Source: Poa pratensis (Eukaryota; Streptophyta; Magnoliopsida; Poales; Poaceae). Taken from it: a stretch of DNA of 64,000 bases. This document shows positions 56,951-64,000 of the stretch, one piece after another. Position 1 is the first letter of the stretch, and each line of letters starts with the position of its first letter. The notes below the pieces were generated by a model. It had not been told where the DNA came from, did no database searches, and saw only the letters and a program-made list of their open reading frames with translations. A program made the position numbers and the translations under genes. Location of the stretch: contig CAMZMU010000052.1 of assembly GCA_947311845.1 (NCBI GenBank), forward strand, positions 139,825,733 to 139,889,732. Direction: 5' to 3'.

Positions 56951-58625
56951 ATGACGGCGGCCCCCTGGCTCGATGACGTCATGCACGCCTGCCTCCCGAC
57001 CTGTCCGGTTTCCTTCTCCGCCGCCATCTCCTGCGACGGCGGCGGCGGCGAGGACTGCATCAGCTCCCTCCCCGACGACCTCCTGTCCAACGTCGTCTCC
57101 CGCCTCCCCGTCAAGGACGCTGCCCGCACCAGCGCGCTCTCCCAGCGCTGGCGCGGCCTCTGGCGCGCCACCCCGCTCGTCCTCGACGACGCCGACCTCC
57201 TCCCCGACGGCAGCCCCACGGATTGGCGCGCCCCCGCCGCCGCGGTGTCCCGCATCCTCGCCTCCCACCCGGGCCCCTTCCGCCGCGTCCGCCTCGCCAG
57301 CAACCTCATCGTCGCGTCCTCCCTCGCGAACTGGCTCCGCCTCCTCGCCGACAAGGGCGTCGAGGACCTCACCCTCGTCAACAGCCCCTTGTCCTTCGCC
57401 GTCCCCCTCCACCTCCCTCCGTCTCTCCTCCGCTGCGGCGCCTCGCTCCGCCGCCTCTACCTCGGCGTCTGGCGCTTCCCCCGCACCACCGGCCTCCCGC
57501 ACGCCTTCCCCCGCCTCCAGGAGCTCGGCGTCTGCCACGGCATCACGGAGGAGCGCGACCTCGAGTACGTGCTCGCCTGCAGCCCCTGCCTGGAGACCCT
57601 GGCGCTCATCTCCAACTACTGCCACCCCGACCGCGTCCGCGTCCACAGCCACAGCCTCCGCTGCCTGCTGCTCTGGCATTCCTTGGCGGACGAGGTCGCC
57701 GTCGTGGCCGCCCGGCGCCTGCAGCGGCTCATCGTCTACTGCACGCACCCCACCGTGGCTGGAACGCCCATCAAGGTCAAGATAGGCTATGCTCCTGAGC
57801 TCGCCGTGCTCGGCTACTTGGACACCGCCACCCACGTGCTGGAGATTGGCAACACCTTCATCAAGGTCGACCTTTTCTCTCCAATTTCTCACAAATCTTT
57901 GAGATTTGGTTCGGTTTGTATTGAATTAAACTATCAATTTGATCTCTGAGATGATTTGCAGGCTGGGGTGACAGATGTTAGTCCAGATGCAGTGGTTCCG
58001 AGCGTCAAGGTGTTAGCTCTGGAGGTGCGTTTCACGGTTGCTGAGGAAGTGAAAACTTTGCTGACTTTCTTGAGATGCTTCCCTGAAGTAGAGACCTTGC
58101 ACATTATGGCTGTGAGTCTTTATCACGTGGCTCTCTCTGTATTCACAATTTGCGTCATCACAAATGTACTGCAATATTCGTTGCTTGCGTTCCTGCTGAA
58201 TTGTGCGCTTTGATTTGCAGTCCGACAATGACACCGACCACTACGATAACCATGGTGAAGTCAAGGGAGGGGGTAAGCTCAACTCCACATTCTGGCAGGG
58301 CGTTGGTCCGATCAAATGCGTGCATTCATGTGTCAAGAAGGTGGTGCTCGATCAGTTCAGCGGGGGGACAAACCAGGTTAAGTTCCTGAAGCTAGTTCTT
58401 GGGAGAGCAGTGTTGCTGCAGAAGGTGATAGTGGTGTTGGCCGGTCCAGATTCTAACATGGTGAGTGAGGTTAGGCGCAAACTGCAGCCATTGGCTTCCA
58501 AGAGAATGTGGGCCACTAAGGTCTTGGACAAAACTTCCGTCGAGGTCCGTGGCCGTGCAAAAGGTCATGTTTGGAGGTATAGCAGAGCATCTGATCTTTC
58601 TATCAGCGACCCATTCATTTCTTAG
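56951..58625 (+). CDS. F-box protein with LRR/FBD-like C-terminal region (489 aa)
   Basis: There are three exons, 56951-57865, 57962-58111 and 58221-58625. All introns are phase 0 with GT-AG borders, and the sum is 1470 nt including the stop. The F-box lies at about residues 34-75 (ISSLPDDLLSNVVSRLP, then KDAARTSALSQRWRGLW). It is followed by degenerate leucine-rich repeats (FPRLQELGVCHGI, LETLALISNYC) and a C-terminal part with FLKLVLGRAVLLQKVIV, the FBD-like end common in this grass family. Such proteins join an SCF ubiquitin ligase through SKP1 and pick substrates with the C-terminal part; the substrate here is unknown. ATG 56951 is the first in frame with a good context (GACCATGAC). Exon 1 is very GC-rich and the later exons are not, a usual grass pattern. 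No lesion was seen. Confidence 0.9.
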
Positions 58626-60588
58626 GGCACTGATGGAGTGTTCGTTGGCACCTAGGGCATCATCTTTTGAGTGACCTATTTCTTTGTTAAGGCAGCTATG
58701 GAAAATTTATTAGCTTGCTAGCGTATCGTTGTTTGAATGACACATTTTTTGTGAAGGGAAGTGATGTAGCATAAGTTAGCAGCTTTTTGGATTTGGAGAT
58801 TTGGGGTTTAGCAACAGAAGGTTGTGCAAAACACTTCTCATGACTTCGATATGTAGCTGCCTGCACCTGCATGCAATGTGATTTGTCTAGCTTTAGTGTG
58901 GCTGTGACTTTTTCATGTTGTTTGAATGATAACTATAATTTGTTTATTTGATGTGGTTTCCATGTCCTGTTGCTGTGGCTCACACGTGTTGGTATCTGCA
59001 CTTAATGTGATTTTCATGGTCTGACTCTGTTGATGCTACAATTAGGCAACAGTTATGCTTAGTTTCACTGCTCAAGTGACTGCTGTGTAGTATGTTCTGG
59101 AACAACTTCTGAAAATTGCTCAAAGTATGAGGGTTTGTATAAGGGGTAAAAAATCTAAAAAAAACTATATCCTCTGCAGAGTCTGTCAGTAAGGTCTATG
59201 CCCTTGCAAAGTCATGTTATTAAGAACATATCTACATAGTTACCTTTTGTTGGTTTGCTTAAATCTGTATTGTGAACAGTTTTACCACCTGTGGCTGAGT
59301 CCAAGTGCAGATAAGTTTTGTTCATTACTCATCAGTTTCTCTTCGTTTCTGACCTCTGAATGCTACATTTATATAGCATGTCTCCGTACATTCTGATATC
59401 CTTATCTTTGTGTATGCTCTTGAGTTTGACTTTTAATAATACGTCTTCCTGAAAGGTTTACGCACTAATTAGGATACACCTTTTCACTAAGAACATATAT
59501 TCACTCGCTTTTATCCCGTATATATTTGTTGTATGGTATTGGTCATGCATGACACGTCTGTGGCTTTGGATAAGAAATGGATGCTGTAATGCACTAGAGG
59601 GATTTTACTCCCTAAGTTTCTTTACTGCTTATCTGGGTTGCTCATCTGGGTTGCTTCAGATGGCAGTTGTTTTGATCGTTTCGCTTTTCCTTACTAATGA
59701 AATCTGGACCGAAATGTACAAGTTGTCGTTGCTCAAAGAAGAGCAGGAAGCTCAAATAAACTCATTGAACATACGTCATGAGGACGATCGCCTGAAACTT
59801 CAGGATATACTGCACATTGTTTGGGCAGGGGGGAGAAGCGTAGAGTATTATTGCAGTCAAAGTGGAAACTTGAAAATTCAACATGTTGATCGAGACATGA
59901 AGTCTCAAAAGGTAGTTTCTACTTGTTAAGTTTCCTAACTTTATTTGTTGCTAAATGTTCAACAAAAAAATACTTGCATATTTTCTCATTTGAAAAATTG
60001 CACATTGTAATTTGGTCACTTCTGGGTGCATGAAAGACAATGCTGAATGCCAGTATCCTGACTTATGCAGGTTAGCTTGAAAGAGCCTATCCAAATCTAG
60101 TTTTCTTAACCCTGAGTGCCATTATTAGAAACACCATCAGTAGCCACCTCCGTGATATTTGTTCAGGTTTCTTTCTGTGTGACACCATGTTAGCAATAAC
60201 CTGACCATAGTAAACTGGTAATAAATGCAAGCTGACCCAGTATTAGGTTTATCGGTACTGTTTTCTTTGTTTCGGGATATCCTGTTATGTTTATTTTACT
60301 AACCAAAGAAGTGGTTCTCAATAGGCACCTCCACGTGGGAAGGTTAAAAGGAAAAAAAAAAAAAAAGGCTAACATTCTGAATTTTTTGATATTGGCATAT
60401 TGCCAAGACAACAAATAGACTAATGATACATATGATGGCTGAGGTATCCTCTGAGCATTTCTACCTTCCTTGAAAGTATGGATTTTTAGGAGTAACTTTT
60501 AGCAGTTATTTTTCTTGGTGTTCAAACATAATAAACCAGAGCCTGATTCATTAAACTACCTAGGATGATCTGAATTCTTGTGTGCTTC
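58626..60588. other. intergenic DNA downstream of the F-box gene
   Basis: It holds one weak open frame (59549-59929) and otherwise AT-rich sequence. A poly-A run lies near 60352-60366. Confidence 0.45.
59549..59929 (+). CDS. hypothetical 126-aa open frame
   Basis: The frame starts at ATG 59549. The product has a hydrophobic stretch (LLQMAVVLIVSLFL) and then a charged, helical-looking part (KLSLLKEEQEAQINSLNIRH). A GT follows AAG near 59909, so it could be one exon of a split gene fragment. I recognise no family. It may well be chance, as it is isolated and no neighbouring exons were found. Confidence 0.2.
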   Translation: MTRLWLWIRNGCCNALEGFYSLSFFTAYLGCSSGLLQMAVVLIVSLFLTNEIWTEMYKLSLLKEEQEAQINSLNIRHEDDRLKLQDILHIVWAGGRSVEYYCSQSGNLKIQHVDRDMKSQKVVSTC

Positions 60589-61377
60589 CAGGGCCGGTCC
60601 TGAAATTTTGGGGGCCCAGGGCGAATCTAAAACTTGGGGCCCTTAATACAGACATCGTAGGATAATGATTAATATGCATGTTAAATATATTCTCAACTCA
60701 TCATTTGGGTTTGTCGAATCGGCAAAATTATCTATGAAAAGTTTGTGAATATCTTATCTCTACTATATCAAGTCATTACGTGTTTTTCTCTTTTCCTTTT
60801 TTTACTACCAGACCAGATGGATATTTTGAACGACATGATAGTACTTATTACCAGACAAACAATACATGTATATTGAAAATGAATGGTACAAGCTATGCAT
60901 CATATATGTAGGACTGGTTGAAATTAGATTTCCTACAAAACTTTGTGTCGTACCAGTTATGCATCATATATGTAGGACTTATGTAGGACTGGAGGTAGAG
61001 AAATCAGTGATTTGTGTGCAGTGTGCCTACCGCGCCTTGAGAGAAGAAAGAAAAGAGGCAGAAATGATATAGTCACGAATAGGGACCCCAAAAATTAAAA
61101 TCGGCGAGACGGGGAATTGCAGGAAAGACGAAGGGTTGTTTCCCTGGAGCATGAAATGCGATGCGACAGTTGGCGCCTTGGGCCACGATCCTGAAGCCCA
61201 TTAGCACATAGGCCTTTTCTCGTGCGATCATTCCTTGCAGCGATCATCTCTTTTCCTTTTTCCTTTTTATTACGGGAATACATATCAGACAGCATACGTA
61301 CATCATATACATACGGAACCTGGATTTTGGGGGCCCAGGGTGGCCGCCCACCCTGACCCCCCATCCGGGCCGGCCTG
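60589..61377. mobile_element. hAT-type non-autonomous element
   Basis: The 789-bp element has ends CAGGGCCGGTCCTG and, inverted, CAGGCCGGCCCGG. Inner blocks TTTTGGGGGCCCAGGG at both sides lie in the same direction. The 8-bp target copies TGTGCTTC (60581-60588) and TGTGTTTC (61378-61385) differ at one base. The interior has no transposase. Confidence 0.8.
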
Positions 61378-61385
61378 TGTGTTTC

Positions 61386-62314
61386 TTAAACATGAGAATT
61401 GGAGCTATAATTTTTTTTCTTGATACAACAAAAATGCAGCTTCAGTGTTAATCACAAACTAAAGTTGCTATGATTTTTTATTGTGCATTTGAAACCTAGG
61501 GAAGCGCACATGTAAATTACGTTAATTCCATAGTCTTGAATTATTGCATGATCGACTTAAACATAGCATGGATTCAAAACCTTGTGATTTTCTTATTTGG
61601 CAATAATTTGCTCACAGTAGTAACTAGTAAGTGCTGAGTAGTAGTGAGTCGAGCATCAGGCGGTAGGTTATTTGAAACACTTTTCGCTTCTAAATTAGGT
61701 GGATGTTTAGTTCAAATGAGGATCTGTTCGAAACAAACAGGACAACTACTAGGTATCATGGATAAGATGTGCATTAAAAAATCTTTACTTTGACATCATA
61801 ATAGCTAAGGTTTTTGCTTGCAAATATTTTTCTTCAGTAACTGTGCTTGAACAAGTAATTGTAATTAGCATGCGACAGGCTTAGCTTCCAACTGAGATTA
61901 GTGACCTATCCTAACACCATGGCAGCGCTGAGGTGCGAAGCTCGATCTGAGCTTCCCAAGCAGGCAGGGCTGAGAGGCCTTTTCGCATGAGCTAGGCAGC
62001 CGACCCGGCCTACCAAACAGCGAAATTTGAGATGAGAGGAGAATATCTGGGTTGCCCCAGGCTACCAAACACACCCATAGTCTCTACACTTAGGTATGCA
62101 TCTTCTTCTCGTTTTTGTTACTGGGAGCTTCTCCTTTTAATCTTTGGATGTGTTCGAAATTGTGGAAAATCAATGCACCGCCGCAATATTATTCATCATT
62201 CACTCACGTTGCATTTACCTATGATATATGTTCAGGCTGAAGAATCATACAACCTCCTGTATATATGGATGGATCATGGATGGAGGATTCACTTTGGCGA
62301 TACGACGAATCGGG
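61386..62314. other. intergenic DNA, no gene seen
   Basis: It contains a short GC-rich stretch (61920-62085) with two CTACCAAACA motifs that may be a small transposon remnant. It is otherwise unremarkable. Confidence 0.45.
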
Positions 62315-63132
62315 CTAAGCCGACGAGCCCCATGCTGCGGCGGCCTTGTCCCTGAGCGTCTCGTAGAGCTCCTGCGCCACGCCGCCGAGGAAACTGTCGG
62401 CGCCGTGCTGTGCGAGCAGCGAGACCGACACCGGGACACCATCGCGTATTCCTAGCGGAATGCTGACCTGGCAGAACCCGGAGAGGCCAGCGATGGAGAG
62501 CAGGGAGAAGGCCCTCGCCCGGAAATCCTCCAGCGCCGCCGCCTCCGTGCGCAGCCTGGGCGGTGCCCCGGGTACCGTCGGGATCGCCAGGATCCCGTCC
62601 TCCTACAGATTGGTACAAACTTGGTTCAAGCAGAGGAATGCAGAAAGATGAATTCTTTTGAATTGAGGGGGTTGGTCTGTTTACCTGGAGGAGAGCGGCG
62701 AGGGCGGACCTGAATTCTGTTCTTACGGCGTGAAGGTCCTCCAGGGCGGGATCATCCACCGATATCATGGCTTCTTGCACCCGTTCCCGGATGCCAGGGC
62801 CAAGGTTGGGCTTCACCGTGCTTACCCACTCTGCGTGGTTTGCTTTGAATTCAGACCTGAAAATGTGTGGTCACAGAATCAGTCTCATCCATGGATGCGG
62901 GTACGTGCAATCTGGAGTGAACTGCTGCCATCTGCTTGCTTATTGTGAGTAAGTAGAGAGGCTGTAGGGAACTTGAAAGCAACGAACCTCTGCAGCACTC
63001 GCATGACTTGCGATATGGCAGACAGAGCCGGCACACATGACGCAGACGACGAGCCGACGACGATGAACTTGCCGAGGCTTGGAACGTTGCTGGACACGAA
63101 ATCACCAAGATCTCCATTGTCTACCACATCAC
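62315..63132 (-). pseudogene. AMI1: AMI1-type amidase, 5'-truncated (C-terminal exons only)
   Basis: Three exons on the minus strand, 62988-63132, 62685-62856 and 62315-62602, join in frame with GT-AG borders and end at TAG 62315-62317. They give about 200 residues. Motifs such as PSLGKFIVVG, RVLQR, EWVSTVKPNLGPGIRERV, ILAIPTVPGAPP and SLLSIAGLSGFCQVSIPLG match the C-terminal half of plant amidase 1, which hydrolyses indole-3-acetamide to auxin in vitro. AMI1 is about 425 residues; the N-terminal half with the Lys-Ser-Ser catalytic triad and the GGSSGG signature is absent. About 40 bp after the first retained acceptor, the copy 3 downstream flank begins, so the 5' part was cut off by that junction. 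The three exons themselves are undamaged, which suggests a fairly recent event. Confidence 0.8.
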
Positions 63133-63490
63133 CTGTTAGTAATGTACTCCAGAAAATAAGTGATTGGTTCTCGCCGCAGAACTAGGAAACTCCTCCTGGT
63201 CGGTTCTCGCTTCGTTTTTCTGTTGGACTCTACCTTGGTTGACTTTTGTTGTTGTGATGAATTAATTGTGACAGGTGCTGGAATGAAATGGGTGGAAAAA
63301 TTGCAAGGATACACACGTACACGAACACATACAATTTTCTATGCTACTCCTCCTAGAACTGCTCCTACTACACAACGCAACTGCGAAACCTCTTAAGCAA
63401 AAAAAAAACTGACTGCAGCGACACCATCCGCAAGCAAAATGTATGCATTCCCAACTAATCTGTACCACAGGAAGTAGCCGTGGACTCATA
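63133..63490 (-). other. junction and downstream flank of copy 3
   Basis: From about 63174 (GCCGCAGAAC) to 63490 the sequence follows the copy 2 downstream flank 28370-28694 with few differences. The preceding 40 bp is AMI1 intron. Confidence 0.6.
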
Positions 63491-64000
63491 TCAACGGCCT
63501 TGATCGATGACGGAGCCCAGGAACGGCGCCGAGCCGGAGTTGGGCCTCGGCGCCGAGCCCGACTGCCCGACTTCGGAGCCCATGTAGCCGGTGTCGCCCC
63601 TGCCCTTGATCTGCCACTCGGTGATGTAGCTGGGCTTCGGCACCCAGTCGGGCGCCTCGACGTCGCCCGTCAGCATCGCCACGACCCTCGACATGGGCGG
63701 CCGCTGGTGGGGCGAGCCCTGGGTGCACACGAGCGCCACCTTGATGGCCCGGAGCACCTCCTCGCTGTCAAAGTCCTCCAGCCCGGGGTCTAGCATTTCT
63801 AGAGGGCGGCCGTCCTCGTACAGTGCCCAGACCTGAAAGCGTTCAGATGGTTTCACATATGCCAAAAGTATATACAAATCAAGGAGACTAGTTCATGATG
63901 CAAGCACTCACATATGTCAAAACTATGTTGAGAGGTTTTGAGTTATAATTCTGTCAAGGCATGTGAGCTCTACATTTCCAATATTTAGGAGTAGGAATTT
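63491..64000 (-). CDS. LRR-malectin receptor-like kinase, copy 3 (last exon only; 5' part outside window)
   Basis: The coding exon 63491-63832 follows an AG acceptor at 63833-63834 and codes 113 residues plus TGA. It holds the end of the kinase C-lobe (IKVALVCTQGSPHQRPPMSR) and the cytoplasmic tail ending VIDQGR. It differs from copy 2 by a handful of residues and one 3-nt deletion in the tail (GSEVGQS where copy 2 has GSDISGQS). The rest to 64000 is intron, also like copy 2. Whether the gene is whole cannot be judged here. Confidence 0.88.

Noticed and set aside
56879..57892. Long minus-strand open frame of 337 codons opposite the F-box gene
   Set aside because: It is the antisense shadow of a GC-rich exon: Gly/Ala/Glu/Val-rich, no domain, no ATG context, while the plus strand gives a clear spliced F-box protein.
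62289..62816. 175-codon minus-strand frame starting MKPNLGPG
   Set aside because: It runs through an intron and then reads the amidase exon in the wrong frame; the spliced three-exon reading gives the real amidase.

Overview
The window is nuclear DNA of a grass, most probably a Pooideae cereal or forage relative. The reasons are many-exon plant genes with GT-AG introns, GC-rich first exons, abundant Stowaway, hAT and Harbinger-like small transposons, nested LTR retrotransposons with a tRNA-Asp primer site, and a small decayed plastid insert. The species cannot be named from the sequence.

The backbone is a tandem array of one receptor-kinase gene, all on the minus strand. Each gene encodes a secreted leucine-rich-repeat ectodomain, a malectin-like domain, one membrane helix and a cytoplasmic Ser/Thr kinase (LRR-VIII-2 type). 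Copy 2 (28695-38329) is intact: 24 exons whose lengths sum to 3057 nt, giving a predicted protein of 1018 residues. Copy 1 (left edge to 8006) is nearly colinear but carries a destroyed splice donor after exon 2 and a 1-bp deletion in exon 3, so it reads as a young pseudogene. Copy 3 enters at the right edge with only its last exon (63491-63832).

Between copy 1 and copy 2 about 20 kb of mobile DNA (8456-28117) has split what looks like a short ancestral intergenic spacer. It holds a truncated Gypsy element, a complete Athila-like non-autonomous LTR element A (10838-18270, TSD CTCCC), GC-rich hAT-like and TIR elements, a decayed LINE/RNase-H fragment and a Harbinger-like element. Between copy 2 and copy 3 lie a transcript-like but non-coding GC-rich locus (about 41.1-46.5 kb), a second complete Athila-like element B (46558-54551, minus strand, TSD CCTAC, nearly identical LTRs), an intact three-exon F-box gene (56951-58625, plus strand, 489 residues), a hAT element (60589-61377) and the 3' end of an AMI1-type amidase gene, cut off where the copy 3 downstream flank begins.

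The least explained signal is in the two LTR elements. Both encode only gag and protease and lack reverse transcriptase and integrase. Their LTRs look unrelated, yet they share a roughly 50-nt block just after the protease stop that can fold into two hairpins with compensatory changes. They also share a 12-mer, TAAGCTTGGGGA, found four times in A and three times in B, once in each at the polypurine tract.
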